A stretch of 64,000 nt of DNA from an uncultured Shewanella sp. (GCF_947501665.1 NZ_CANMWS010000020.1:1-64000), one strand, 5' to 3'. Shown: positions 35,702-45,481, numbered from the stretch's first letter. The notes: generated by a model not told the origin, from the letters alone. Numbers and translations are program-made.

Positions 35702-37537
35702 ATGAAAAAAATTATTTTAATCCTATTAGCTCAATTACTGGTACTCAGCCCCTTGGCTTATTCAGAGGGGCTTTTCGAGCAAGGCGGACTCAACTTTTTA
35801 AAAAGTGAACCTGAATTACTGCCAGTTGATCAAGCTTTTGCCATGGATTTTAAACAAGAAGGCAATCAAGTTAACATTCGTTTTGTCATTGCCAAGGGAT
35901 ATTATCTTTATCGGGATAAACTGACATTTTCAGCCACCAATGCTGACATTGAAAACATTGCATTACCTAAAGGAAAGACCCATTTCGATGATTATTTTGG
36001 TGAGCAGCAAGTCTATTATGACTTCGTCACTCTGCCCATCACGTTAACCGATGCAAAAAATAATGGTCTATTGAATATCACATTTATGGGTTGCGCCGAA
36101 GACAAACTCTGCTATCCGCCAACCACACGGGACATCCCACTTAATGCGATTACGCCTCATCCCGTCAGTGACTCTTCTGCCAATGCAAATACCGCTAATG
36201 AACAAGCAACGCCGCCATCACAACACAAAGAAAGTGATGATAGCGCATCACTATCAAAGCAAGACAGTTTAAGCCAAATGCTTGAAAACAGTAGCTTACT
36301 ATGGACATTAGTCAGCTTTTTTGTATTAGGAATTGGCTTAGCGCTCACCCCTTGTGTCTTCCCCATGTATCCCATTTTATCTGGGATCATTGTCGGCCAA
36401 GGTCAAAAACTCTCAACCGCTAAAGCCTTTACCCTTTCTATGGCCTATGTACAAGGCATGGCAATTACCTATTCATTATTAGGATTAGTGGTTGCATCGG
36501 CAGGCATGAAATATCAAGCAGCCTTACAGCATCCCGCCGTATTAATTGTATTAGCCATTTTATTTGTCATTTTAAGCTTATCGATGTTTGGCTTATATAA
36601 TTTATCCTTGCCAGCTAAATGGCAAAATAAAATGACAAGTTTGTCCAATAATCAAAAAGGGGGCAATTTAATTGGTGTCTTTGCAATGGGGGCAATATCA
36701 GGCTTGGTTGCCTCCCCTTGTACCACCGCACCTCTCTCTGGCGCCTTGATTTATATTGCACAAACCGGCGACTTGGTACTTGGCTTTTTAGCCCTTTATG
36801 TATTGAGTATTGGCATGGGACTTCCATTACTGATCATGGGGACATCAGGGGGCAAACTATTGCCAAAAGCCGGTCAATGGATGAATGTCATTAAAACGGT
36901 TTTCGGTTTCTTACTCATTGCCGTGTCTATCATGTTGATTGCGCGCATTTGGGCTGGCACGCTGACCGATGTATTATGGGCTATTTGGGGCATCATCCTC
37001 ATCGGTTACTTGATGCATCAAAATAAACTCACCCAGTTTAATTGGCAACAAACCGTGCGCTCTGTACTATTAATATTGAGTTTATTGGCCGTCTTTTCTT
37101 TTGGTTTTCAATCCATCATGCAGCAACTGGGCTTTCAATCTTATACTCAATTGAATACGCCACAAGAAAAAGGCTTTATCAAAGTCAAATCACTGTCAGA
37201 TGTTGAAGCTGAAATAGCCAAAGCGGCCAGTCAAGGTAAACCCGTTATGCTCGATCTTTATGCCGACTGGTGTGTGGCCTGTAAAGAGTTTGAACATATT
37301 ACTTTTCAAGATGCTGATGTCAGACAGCGAATGGACGAAATGGTATTACTGCAGGCAGATGTCACCAAAAATGATGCTACCGATATTGCGCTACTGGAAC
37401 ATTACAATGTCTTAGGGTTACCGACATTATTAATGTTTAATCGGCAAGGAAAACAAGTGTCATCATTAACCGTAACAGGATTCATGAGACCCCAACCTTT
37501 TGCTAAACACCTTGATACACTCCTAGCGATTAAATAA
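35702..37537 (+). CDS. dsbD: thiol:disulfide interchange protein DsbD
   Basis: A 611-residue electron shuttle that carries reductant from cytosolic thioredoxin to periplasmic DsbC, DsbG and cytochrome-maturation proteins. The N-terminal periplasmic alpha domain carries the Cys pair in MGCAEDKLCYPP. The membrane beta domain has LTPCVFPMYPILSG and SPCTTAPLSGAL, and the C-terminal gamma thioredoxin domain has ADWCVACKE. The ATG at 35702 begins a normal signal peptide (MKKIILILLAQLLVLSPLAYS). Alternative in-frame starts are the ATG at 35669, behind AAGG, or 35636. A terminator follows. Confidence 0.94.
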   Translation: MKKIILILLAQLLVLSPLAYSEGLFEQGGLNFLKSEPELLPVDQAFAMDFKQEGNQVNIRFVIAKGYYLYRDKLTFSATNADIENIALPKGKTHFDDYFGEQQVYYDFVTLPITLTDAKNNGLLNITFMGCAEDKLCYPPTTRDIPLNAITPHPVSDSSANANTANEQATPPSQHKESDDSASLSKQDSLSQMLENSSLLWTLVSFFVLGIGLALTPCVFPMYPILSGIIVGQGQKLSTAKAFTLSMAYVQGMAITYSLLGLVVASAGMKYQAALQHPAVLIVLAILFVILSLSMFGLYNLSLPAKWQNKMTSLSNNQKGGNLIGVFAMGAISGLVASPCTTAPLSGALIYIAQTGDLVLGFLALYVLSIGMGLPLLIMGTSGGKLLPKAGQWMNVIKTVFGFLLIAVSIMLIARIWAGTLTDVLWAIWGIILIGYLMHQNKLTQFNWQQTVRSVLLILSLLAVFSFGFQSIMQQLGFQSYTQLNTPQEKGFIKVKSLSDVEAEIAKAASQGKPVMLDLYADWCVACKEFEHITFQDADVRQRMDEMVLLQADVTKNDATDIALLEHYNVLGLPTLLMFNRQGKQVSSLTVTGFMRPQPFAKHLDTLLAIK

Positions 37538-37556
37538 ACGTTATAAAAAACAATAT

Positions 37557-37581
37557 AAAGTGAGCTTAATGCTCACTTTTT
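37557..37581 (+). terminator. dsbD terminator
   Basis: AAAGTGAGC (37557-37565), 5-nt loop TTAAT, GCTCACTTTTT (37571-37581): a compact stem followed by a T run, 20 bp past the dsbD stop. Confidence 0.9.
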
Positions 37582-37708
37582 GTTGTCATGACCGCGCGTA
37601 AACTCCCACCTTTCCCCCTCTTTAGTCTAAACCCATGAGAAAATGTTAAACTCAGGTCTTTTTCCCATTTCAAACTCGCTTTTTTATTAATATGATAGTG
37701 ATAATAAA

Positions 37709-37837
37709 ATGGACGTTTTTAGCGTCACTTGGGGGCAGTTGAACTTTTATGATGATTTATTCATCAGTTTGTGGGATCAGGCTAAACGTGTTTTATTCTT
37801 TGTTGAGAGCCCTTTTATAGAAAGAAAGGGAGCTTAG
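37709..37837 (+). CDS. possible small protein (42 aa)
   Basis: A 42-codon frame from ATG to TAG lies in the 370-bp gap between the dsbD terminator and the antiporter gene. It encodes a protein-like sequence with aromatic and acidic residues (start MDVFSVTWGQLNFYDD, end SPFIERKGA). The ribosome-binding site is weak. It could be a real small gene or chance; I have no homologue to cite. The rest of the gap shows only AT-rich sequence. Confidence 0.3.
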   Translation: MDVFSVTWGQLNFYDDLFISLWDQAKRVLFFVESPFIERKGA

Positions 37838-37950
37838 AATGACTAAGCATCACCGCTCTTGCCACGATTAAAACTCGTTTATCTGAACATAATTCAACCA
37901 GAAAAGTTCCTCCCCTCTAGCATTAATTAACTAACCAAAAATGGAGTATC

Positions 37951-39555
37951 ATGGAACCCGCTATTCTCATCACCACCCTTATTTGCGGTATGCTTGTTAA
38001 GCGTATTGGCCTTCCGCCCCTTATTGGGTATCTTGCTGCGGGTTTTCTACTGTATGTTTTTGGCATCGATGAAAAAAGTTTACCTTTATTACAGTCATTA
38101 GCCAGTTTAGGTGTCACTTTATTGTTATTTGCCATCGGGCTTAAGCTGGATCTTCGCAGTCTATTTAAGGCTGAAGTTTGGGCTGGGGCCAGCTTGCATT
38201 TAATGGGATCGATGTTATTTTTCATCCCATTACTTAAATTATTAGGCTGGATTGGACTCGAGCAGCTTACCAACTTAGCCTATACCCAAATTGCTTTATT
38301 AGCCTTTGCATTAAGTTTTTCCAGTACTATTTTTGCTGTCAAAATTCTTGAAGATAAAGGGGATATGCAGACGCTTTATGGACGAGTCGCCATTGGTATT
38401 TTGATCATGCAAGATATTTTTGCAGTGGCTTTTTTAACGATCTCAAAAGGGGCTATTCCTTCTTGGTGGGCACTGGGTTTGTTATTGTTACCTTTAGCAA
38501 AACCACTCATTTATCGTATATTTGATAAAGTGGGCCATGGAGAATTATTAGTTCTCTTTGGCTTAGTCATGGCATTGGTCATGGGTGGCTCTTTATTTGA
38601 GCTCGTTGGACTAAAACCAGATCTGGGTGCCCTAATCATGGGGGTATTTCTAGCAAACCATAAAAAATCTTCAGAACTTGCTAAATCAATGTTTTATTTT
38701 AAAGAAGTCTTCCTGATTGCCTTCTTTTTAACCGTAGGGTTGAATGGCTTACCGAGCCTAAGTGATATCGGTCTTGCCAGCATTTTAGTGATCCTCGTTC
38801 CCATTAAAATTGCATTATTTGTATTCTTACTCACTCGCTTTAAATTACGTGCTCGTACCTCTTTACTTACTGCATTAAACTTGAGTAATTACAGTGAGTT
38901 TGGACTCATTGTTGCTGCTGTTGCCACTTATAAAGGCTGGTTACCTCCACATTGGATGGTCATTATTGCGGTTGCGATTAGTTTAAGTTTTCTCTTTGCA
39001 GCCCCTTTAAATACCCTAGCAAATCGCTTGTATCAGCAAAATCCACGTCGATTACAACGATTAGAACAAGCAGAACTACACCCTGAAGACAAACCTATTC
39101 CTGTAGGAAATCCTCGTTTTTTAATTTTGGGAATGGGTCGTATCGGTTCTGGCGCATACGATGAACTCCATGCACTCTATCCCAATCAAGTATTAGGCAT
39201 AGAGCATAAACAAAAAGCCGTTGATTTTCATAATAAGCAGGGACGAAATGTCTTACAAGGCGATGCTGCCGATGTGGATTTCTGGGAAAAGCTCGACGAC
39301 GCACCAAATCTAGAGTTAGTCTTATTAGCCATGCCACATCATGCGGGTAATCTATTTGCGGTAGAACAGCTAAAACAATTGAATTACAAGGGTAAATTTA
39401 GTGCGATTGTTCGCTATAGTGAAGATGTTGAATCCCTTAAAGGATCGGGTGTGGATAGCGTTTATAACTTATACGAAGTCGCTGGAGTAGGTTTTGCCGA
39501 ACACGCATTAAATCAAATGAACTCCCCTCAATCCGTCACTCGAGATATAAAATAA
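37951..39555 (+). CDS. CPA2-family K+/H+ antiporter with RCK (TrkA-N) domain
   Basis: A 534-residue Kef/Ybal-type monovalent cation:proton antiporter. The first 370 residues hold about 12-13 membrane segments with the family blocks RIGLPPLIGYLAAG, LLLFAIGLKLD and FALSFSSTIFAVKILED, and a discontinuous-helix acidic site in LGALIMGVFLANH. Residues from about 388 form an NAD-binding Rossmann/RCK domain (FLILGMGRIGSGAYDEL). It exports K+ or Na+ in exchange for protons at the inner membrane; the ion is not decided by sequence. It is a single-gene unit with a structured 3' end. Confidence 0.88.
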   Translation: MEPAILITTLICGMLVKRIGLPPLIGYLAAGFLLYVFGIDEKSLPLLQSLASLGVTLLLFAIGLKLDLRSLFKAEVWAGASLHLMGSMLFFIPLLKLLGWIGLEQLTNLAYTQIALLAFALSFSSTIFAVKILEDKGDMQTLYGRVAIGILIMQDIFAVAFLTISKGAIPSWWALGLLLLPLAKPLIYRIFDKVGHGELLVLFGLVMALVMGGSLFELVGLKPDLGALIMGVFLANHKKSSELAKSMFYFKEVFLIAFFLTVGLNGLPSLSDIGLASILVILVPIKIALFVFLLTRFKLRARTSLLTALNLSNYSEFGLIVAAVATYKGWLPPHWMVIIAVAISLSFLFAAPLNTLANRLYQQNPRRLQRLEQAELHPEDKPIPVGNPRFLILGMGRIGSGAYDELHALYPNQVLGIEHKQKAVDFHNKQGRNVLQGDAADVDFWEKLDDAPNLELVLLAMPHHAGNLFAVEQLKQLNYKGKFSAIVRYSEDVESLKGSGVDSVYNLYEVAGVGFAEHALNQMNSPQSVTRDIK

Positions 39556-39573
39556 ATAAAATATGAGTATATG

Positions 39574-39630
39574 CTTTCTCTCTTTGCAATGATTACAGGG
39601 CAACACTGCCACAATGGTAAAGAGAGAAAG
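39574..39630 (+). other. two-tier inverted repeat after the antiporter
   Basis: CTTTCTCTCTTT (39574-39585) is exactly complementary to AAAGAGAGAAAG (39619-39630), and the 33-nt interior contains a second stem (GGC/GCC around ACACT). It starts 18 bp after the antiporter stop and lacks a U-tract. It may protect the 3' end or be a small structured RNA. The remaining 268 bp up to the galactokinase-like gene are AT-rich with no gene seen. Confidence 0.55.
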
Positions 39631-39898
39631 TCCTTTAGATTAAATGACACTTCATGCTACTCAACATAAGGGTTAAAATAAAAGCACAAATGCCCTCAAG
39701 TTCTGTTGCTATCTCGTCGTGTTATAAAGTATCAGACTTATTTAAAAAATAAAAACATCCCCCAAAGTTGTAAACTTATTGACTATACTCATATTTTAAT
39801 CATTTATATTTTACTATTGAAATCAATTGCCCTTTGTTGTCATTATTGGGGTAAATTAAGAGACAAAAGAATAATAATATTGTTTTTATATTGCGGGA

Positions 39899-41074
39899 AT
39901 GCTCATTATGCCGGATCCAGCTCAACGCGCTAACAAGCTCTTTATCCAAACCTTCGGTACTAAAGCTGACGGTCTCTATTTGGCGCCTGGGCGTATTAAC
40001 ATTATGGGTGAAAATGCCCATTTCAATGAAGGGTTCGTGTTATCAACCGCCATTAATTTTCATACTGTTATTGCGGTAAAACGTAGGAGCGATCAACAAT
40101 TTAGAGCAGTATCTGATGCCTTTCCTGGCCATATTCAAGAATGGCGATTTGGTAAAGAAGATTGCATGATCCCTGCCGATCCAAAAGCTTGGGTCAATTA
40201 CTTAAAAGGCTTTAGCGCCTCGATGGCAGCAACAGGACTACCCGCTACAGGAATGGATTTATCCATTGTCAGTAGTGTACCACTAGGTGCTGGACTGTCT
40301 TCTTCTGCGGCATTAGAAATTGCATTTGGAACAGCCGTAAACGATATTAATCAATTACATTTATCACCTTTGGCAATTGCTCAAATTGCTCAAAGAGGTG
40401 AAAACCAATATGCTGGTTATCATTGTGGTATTGTCGATCAAATGATCAGTGCGATGGGAGAGCAAGACAAAGCTCTACTCATTGACTGTTTTGACTTAGA
40501 CAGCGAAGCCATCACGATCCCTAAGAGTTTAAGCCTATTAATCGTCAATTCCAATGTTCAACGTCAAGCATTAGAACCTCAATACCAACTCAGAGCACTG
40601 CAATGTCAACACGTTGCTAACCATTTTAAACTCAATGCATTAAGTCATTTAACTCTAAAAAGACTTGAGTCTGCTAAAGAAGATTTAGATGATGTTCATT
40701 ACCGCCGTGCGCGGCACATCGTCACCGAGAACCGCCGTACTCAGCAGGCCGCTTGGGCATTAGAGGCGGGTAATATTAAAAAACTCAGTCAACTCATGGC
40801 TCAATCTCATGCATCAATGAGAGATGATTTTGAAATTACTGTCCCAGCTATTGATTACCTTGTAGACATTATTGCTGATGTTGTTGAAGAAAAAGGCGGA
40901 GTACGTATGGCCAGCACAGGCTTTGGAGGATGTGTAGTCGCCCTTGTGGATCATCAATACACAGACGCTGTCGTCAACGCCATAGAAAAACACTATTTTA
41001 GTCACACCCAATTAGAAGCCAGTATTTATTTATGCTCTGCCAGTGAGGGTGCAAAACGTCTGTCTGATAATTGA
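39899..41074 (+). CDS. galactokinase-family sugar kinase with altered sugar-binding motif
   Basis: A 391-residue GHMP kinase that aligns along its whole length with galactokinase: PGRINIMGE near the N-terminus, the ATP-binding SSVPLGAGLSSSAALE, CGIVDQMIS with the catalytic Asp, and the late block SHASMRDDFEITVP. The galactokinase signature GEHTDYN is here GENAHFN (residues 37-43), replacing the His and Asp that contact galactose. The glycine-rich GGGFGGC is STGFGGC. Substrate may therefore differ from galactose. No galE, galT or galM lies nearby. A second ATG at 39908 is a possible start. A terminator follows. Confidence 0.8.
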   Translation: MLIMPDPAQRANKLFIQTFGTKADGLYLAPGRINIMGENAHFNEGFVLSTAINFHTVIAVKRRSDQQFRAVSDAFPGHIQEWRFGKEDCMIPADPKAWVNYLKGFSASMAATGLPATGMDLSIVSSVPLGAGLSSSAALEIAFGTAVNDINQLHLSPLAIAQIAQRGENQYAGYHCGIVDQMISAMGEQDKALLIDCFDLDSEAITIPKSLSLLIVNSNVQRQALEPQYQLRALQCQHVANHFKLNALSHLTLKRLESAKEDLDDVHYRRARHIVTENRRTQQAAWALEAGNIKKLSQLMAQSHASMRDDFEITVPAIDYLVDIIADVVEEKGGVRMASTGFGGCVVALVDHQYTDAVVNAIEKHYFSHTQLEASIYLCSASEGAKRLSDN

Positions 41075-41096
41075 TATGACGGCTAAAATGATCAAA

Positions 41097-41121
41097 AAAA
41101 GCAGCATCAAAGGCTGCTTTT
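41097..41121 (+). terminator. terminator after galactokinase-like gene
   Basis: AAAAGCAGC, 7-nt loop, GCTGCTTTT: a symmetric stem with flanking A and T runs, usable from both strands by the convergent gene at 41160 as well. Confidence 0.85.
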
Positions 41122-41159
41122 ACGCATTTAAAACGGCTTAATCATACACAAATAAGCAA

Positions 41160-41606
41160 TTAATTTTCAAAATCATCATTAGGCCATTCAGTATCAAACT
41201 CACCCTCTAAATTTTCCGTTTCCAATTCTGGCTCTATATCAGCATTATTATCTGGATCCAACTCAATAGCAGGTTCAGTAACTGGTTTAGCTTTCTTCAC
41301 TGGAGCACTTTTCGGATTATTGGCTTCAACCCATCCGTCATGTTTTTCCATAAACGCTGAACGAGCGGCTTCCCATGCTTTACCGAATTCATTTTTTGCC
41401 GCTTTAATCGCATCATCATTTAAATCATGCAGATTGACTTTAACGATATCCTCTGCATATTCAATAATTTGATCTCGGACAGTATTATAAAAATAAATCC
41501 GCCCAGCCGATGCTTCAGGAAATTGGCTATCATAAATCAGAACCGTATTACCACGTTCTGTTCTTAACTCACCATACCAAACTTCTTTCTTAGAAATGTT
41601 ATACAT
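41160..41606 (-). CDS. hypothetical protein with acidic C-terminal tail
   Basis: A 148-residue cytosolic protein of unknown function. Residues 7-70 form the conserved-looking core (EVWYGELRTERGNTVLIYD, SAGRIYFYNTVRDQIIEYA); the last 45 residues are acidic and low-complexity (Glu, Asp, Asn). The frame is open to a GTG at 41675, behind AAGGTGAG, which would add 23 residues. I prefer the ATG at 41606 because the core begins soon after it, but the longer form is possible. No operon partner. Confidence 0.6.
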   Translation of the reverse strand: MYNISKKEVWYGELRTERGNTVLIYDSQFPEASAGRIYFYNTVRDQIIEYAEDIVKVNLHDLNDDAIKAAKNEFGKAWEAARSAFMEKHDGWVEANNPKSAPVKKAKPVTEPAIELDPDNNADIEPELETENLEGEFDTEWPNDDFEN

Positions 41607-41675
41607 ATATGCTAATACCCTTAAATCAACACATACCCGCCACAATAAATTGAACTGAGCCTCTAAGGAACTCAC

Positions 41676-41976
41676 CTCACCTTGAAAACCATGGTTTATA
41701 TCATGATTTAATAGAGCCTATTTGTAACAGAAATTTTGAGATAATCAATAGGGTATTTAGCAAAGATCTCACTACTGATTATCTAATAATCTGCTGGTAC
41801 ATTCTCTTCTATCGAATTTAGTTGAAAGCATCAATTATTCAAGTTTTAAGTTAGGTCAAATCAATATAATTAACAAACTTACTGTAATAAAAGCACTTAA
41901 AACAATAATTAAGTTAACTCTTTAACACACAAACATTTCATTATATCGCTATATGAAACGCTATTATCTTTCCTAT
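41676..41976. other. non-coding stretch
   Basis: AT-rich DNA between two minus-strand genes. AGATAATC (about 41733) and GATTATCT (about 41776) form a loose 8-bp inverted repeat about 45 bp apart. No gene or remnant seen. Confidence 0.4.
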
Positions 41977-42005
41977 AAAAAAAGCGGCCCTAGGCCGCTT
42001 TTTTT
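41977..42005 (-). terminator. subtilase terminator
   Basis: AAAAAAAGCGGCC-CTA-GGCCGCTTTTTTT: a GC-rich stem with A and T tracts on both sides, 16 bp past the protease stop on the minus strand. Confidence 0.92.
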
Positions 42006-42020
42006 ATTATTTTTTAAAAT

Positions 42021-44534
42021 TTAGAAAGTCGCTATCACTACCGCAGAACAAAGCTCGGTACCTGACTGACAAATTTGATACTCAGCGCTCTCACCTGCAT
42101 CAGTGAAACGGTCGCGATAACGGCCATCGTTGTTAGTCGTATTCACAAGTTCACCATTGCGATAAATATCAACTAAATCCCCAACAGCACCTTCCCAGCG
42201 TAGGTCCACTAACGCGCTACCACGACGTGAAATTTTAGCGCGAGCCACACTTGCTGTTATCTCATTTTCAGCCACAGTCACTGTCATATTGCTTGTATCT
42301 GTATTCCCTTCAGCATCTGTCACTGTGAGTTCAACATCATAGCTACCAGACTGAGCATATTCATGAACAGGATTACTATCTGAAGAAGTAACATCATCAC
42401 CAAATGACCAAGCATAACTGACAATATCATCATCAGCATCGGTACTGGTATTAGTGAAATCAACCATTAGACCTGAAACGCTATATTCAAAACTCGCAGC
42501 AGGTGCAGAACTTCCACCTTCTCCAACACCAGAAATCACCATGCCCCAATTGTTAAGTGTACCGGTGTCTGCGCCCACATTATCGTTAACAGACAATGTC
42601 CAAGTCCCCATGGCCATTTCACCATTAAAAGCACTTAAATCCCAGCTCTTAACGATATCATCGGCGCTGCCACCTTCACGGTTATGCAATACCGCTTGTG
42701 TGCCTGCTGGTGAGGTCAGAGTGACCATCAAATCACCCACCCAAGTGTGTGAAATATTCACATTAGAGTTAACACCAAACACTTGTACATCATCAGCCAC
42801 TTCAATCGTGCTCACTATGCCGTTAACATCATTATCAGGAATATCCATTGCTTCATCATTAGCATAAGGATAATCTTCTATACCCTGTGGAAGCACAGTT
42901 AAAGACACTGACTGACTCTTAGCTAAATCGCCACTAACACCTTCAACAGTAATACTATAATCACCCCAAACCGCATTAGCGTCAGTTGCAACATTGACCA
43001 TGAAGGTGTCGCCGACCATAACGGTATCAGTTGATAAAGAGACACCCGCCAACTCAGGTGAAACAGAGACACTTAAGGACACTTCTCCATCCCAACCGGC
43101 AATACTGCCAACGGTATAATCATAACTTGTGCTAGAGCCTGCTTCGATGATTTGCGTCATAGGTGACACAGCAAACTTAAAGCTAGGATCTGGATCGGCC
43201 ATTTCTAATGCATTAGCAACGTTAAGGCGTGTTCCCGCCACCGTTTTACCATTTAAATCAGCATTAGCATCACCTGAATCCATCAATAACTGTTTCATTT
43301 CAATAGGCGATAAATCAGGGTTCACTGACCAAACAAGGCCTGCAGCCCCAGCCATATGAGGTGTGGCCATTGATGTACCGGAATAGGTAGAATAACCGTT
43401 ACTTGGCGTTGTTGATAAAATAGCTGAACCTGGTGCGCCCATATCGACGCTGGTTAAGCCCCACTGAGAAAAACTCGACATATTGTCATTACGATCCGTA
43501 CTGGCAACAGACACTAATGCCTCAGAATCATAGCTTGATGGATAGTGAGGATTAACATCATTATCCACTGCACTGTTACCCGCTGCAGCAAAGAATAAAA
43601 TGCCTGCATCACCTGCAGCATCGATTGAATCTTTTAATGCTTGGCTAAAACCACCGCCGCCCCAAGAGTTATTGGTCGCTTTGATATTCACGCCATGATT
43701 CACTTTTAAGTCTGTCATGTAATCAATACAAGCTATTGCACCTTCTGTAGAACCTGATCCACCAGCATCTAAGAATTGACAACCAATAATACTCACATCC
43801 CAGTTAACGCCCACAACACCCACACCATTATTGCCTTTGGCGCCAATCGTGCCAGCAACATGGGTACCATGTCCATTGCCGTCCATAGGATCGCCTGAGT
43901 TATTGTTCGCATTAAAACCATGAATATCATCGATAACGCCATTACCGTCATCATCTATGCCGTTACCCGGTATTTCATTAGGGTTAGTCCACATATTGGC
44001 TTGAAGATCTTCGTGGTTATAATCAACCCCAGTGTCAATTACACCTATGATTACATTGCTATCACCAGTACTGATATCCCATGCTTCCACTGCATCGATA
44101 TCGGCATCGGCACTACCGCCATCTTGACCTGTATTATTCATTCCCCATAATGAAACAAAACTGGGATCATCAGGCATGCCTAATGCTTTAATCACATAAT
44201 TCGGCTCTGCATATTTTACGGCGGGGTGTTGACTGATTATTTTAATGGCTTTTTTAACATCAGCTCCTTCACGTAATGCCAAACGTGCAAGCTTACCCTC
44301 AAGTAAACGCGCAAATTTATCATCAATACCATCGGCATTGCGATCTTGCATCGTACCACGCACAAGCCGTTGAGCTGAAAGCCTTTCGGCTGTGGTGGTA
44401 TTATCTTTATAGACAACAATTAAAGAGTCTTTTACATACTCATGTTCAATCGTATCTTTCGCCATAGCGGGAACAGATGACACAGCAATAGCGCCGGCAA
44501 TCGCGACAGCAAGAGGAGATAAAGTTTTAAACAT
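42021..44534 (-). CDS. secreted subtilisin-like (S8) serine protease with P and PKD domains
   Basis: An 837-residue secreted protease. A signal peptide (cleavage near VPAMA/KD) is followed by an inhibitor-I9-like propeptide (to about residue 125). The S8 catalytic domain has Asp in GVIDTGVDYNHEDL, His in GHGTHVAGTIGA and Ser in GTSMATPHMAGAAGL, and NNSWGGGG supplies the oxyanion Asn. After a Ca-binding-like repeat region comes a proprotein-convertase P domain (NISHTWVGDLMVTLTSPAG). A PKD domain follows (YAWSFGDDVTSSDSNPVHEY), then a C-terminal beta domain with two Cys (YQICQSGTELC). It probably degrades extracellular protein; the C-terminal domains may anchor or be processed. Confidence 0.93.
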   Translation of the reverse strand: MFKTLSPLAVAIAGAIAVSSVPAMAKDTIEHEYVKDSLIVVYKDNTTTAERLSAQRLVRGTMQDRNADGIDDKFARLLEGKLARLALREGADVKKAIKIISQHPAVKYAEPNYVIKALGMPDDPSFVSLWGMNNTGQDGGSADADIDAVEAWDISTGDSNVIIGVIDTGVDYNHEDLQANMWTNPNEIPGNGIDDDGNGVIDDIHGFNANNNSGDPMDGNGHGTHVAGTIGAKGNNGVGVVGVNWDVSIIGCQFLDAGGSGSTEGAIACIDYMTDLKVNHGVNIKATNNSWGGGGFSQALKDSIDAAGDAGILFFAAAGNSAVDNDVNPHYPSSYDSEALVSVASTDRNDNMSSFSQWGLTSVDMGAPGSAILSTTPSNGYSTYSGTSMATPHMAGAAGLVWSVNPDLSPIEMKQLLMDSGDANADLNGKTVAGTRLNVANALEMADPDPSFKFAVSPMTQIIEAGSSTSYDYTVGSIAGWDGEVSLSVSVSPELAGVSLSTDTVMVGDTFMVNVATDANAVWGDYSITVEGVSGDLAKSQSVSLTVLPQGIEDYPYANDEAMDIPDNDVNGIVSTIEVADDVQVFGVNSNVNISHTWVGDLMVTLTSPAGTQAVLHNREGGSADDIVKSWDLSAFNGEMAMGTWTLSVNDNVGADTGTLNNWGMVISGVGEGGSSAPAASFEYSVSGLMVDFTNTSTDADDDIVSYAWSFGDDVTSSDSNPVHEYAQSGSYDVELTVTDAEGNTDTSNMTVTVAENEITASVARAKISRRGSALVDLRWEGAVGDLVDIYRNGELVNTTNNDGRYRDRFTDAGESAEYQICQSGTELCSAVVIATF

Positions 44535-45027
44535 AAACTGGCTTCCTATTTAGTTTTTTTACGTTTTTAGAATCCATTTCACTTCCTTGTAACCCTTCGC
44601 TTAATAAAGAAAAACGATAGCCTCAAAGCCAAAAAGTGAAAAAGTAAAAAAAGATACATGCTTTACTTAACTTTAAATTAGTAAGCAGGAGAATAGGTAC
44701 CATGTGAAATCAAGTTTTAAAAGTTTTTTAATTTAGTTTACAACTTTGTTACTAACCATAACTAACTATGTAACTCATGTGAATCTAATATTTGTTGCAA
44801 TAACCTACTTATAAACAAAGAAATAATGCAAATCAGCACACTAATTACACAATAAATATCAAACGAATAAATAGACTTTCTTCCGATTGCGGCAAATTTA
44901 TATGCATGTAGATTTATCAATAACTTGGATCATGAGGCATGGGGTCGACCAAGTCTTATGGATAGCTAATAAATGACATAAAAAGAGACAGTCTCTATTT
45001 ATTTCATAAAACACAAAGGAGTGTTCA
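44535..45027. promoter_or_regulatory. divergent promoter region, protease / curlin cluster
   Basis: A 490-bp AT-rich intergenic region between the divergent subtilase and the CsgB-like gene. It holds the shared curlin element (44873-44913) and, close to 45015, the AAGGAG ribosome-binding site of the CsgB-like gene. No other gene seen. Confidence 0.5.
44873..44913 (+). promoter_or_regulatory. shared curlin upstream element, copy 1
   Basis: AGACTTTCTTCCGAT followed by GC..AAATT.TATATG...TAGATTTA recurs 2.4 kb downstream (47269-47311), also upstream of a curlin gene. Here it lies about 115-155 bp before the CsgB-like start. A common regulator site or promoter core is likely. Confidence 0.6.
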
Positions 45028-45459
45028 TTGTCAGCTTTTAAAACCTTGTTATTCGCCACTGTTTTTCAGGTATGCAGTTTCAGCATCAGTGCTGATGAAC
45101 TCGAAAATATCACAGGGACAAATGAATTACCCGTCACCCTTCAGACACTGCTAGAAAGAAGCGGTCGAGATAACCTCATTCACCTCGCTCAACTCGGAGA
45201 TATGAATCAAGCTAACTTGATCCAATCTGGTAATGAAAATTATGCAGAGCTTTTGCAAGTAGGATTGGGGAACCAAGCAGATATTGCTCAGCTTGGTGAG
45301 CGCAATCAGGTAGAACTCGATCAAATCGGCAACGATAATCAAGCCGCTATCATACAAGTAGGAGACGATAATTTAGTTCAACTTAATCAACTTGGCAGCG
45401 CTAATTTCTCAATAGAGCAAGTTGCGGATAATGCCTCTATTTCAATAACACAATATTAA
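45028..45459 (+). CDS. CsgB-like curlin nucleator
   Basis: A 143-residue secreted protein with a signal peptide (to about SISA/DELEN) and five imperfect curlin repeats of about 22 residues with the N-x-A-x-L-x-Q-x-G-x-x-N pattern (HLAQLGDMNQANLIQSG..., AEIAQLGERNQ..., AAIIQVGDDN). Small size, position first in the cluster and the degenerate last repeat suit a minor subunit or nucleator. The start is a TTG at 45028 with AAGGAG seven bases before; no ATG is available. It is 22 bp upstream of the large curlin gene and surely co-transcribed with it. Confidence 0.8.
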   Translation: MSAFKTLLFATVFQVCSFSISADELENITGTNELPVTLQTLLERSGRDNLIHLAQLGDMNQANLIQSGNENYAELLQVGLGNQADIAQLGERNQVELDQIGNDNQAAIIQVGDDNLVQLNQLGSANFSIEQVADNASISITQY

Positions 45460-45481
45460 TGACATAAAACAGGGAATGCTT

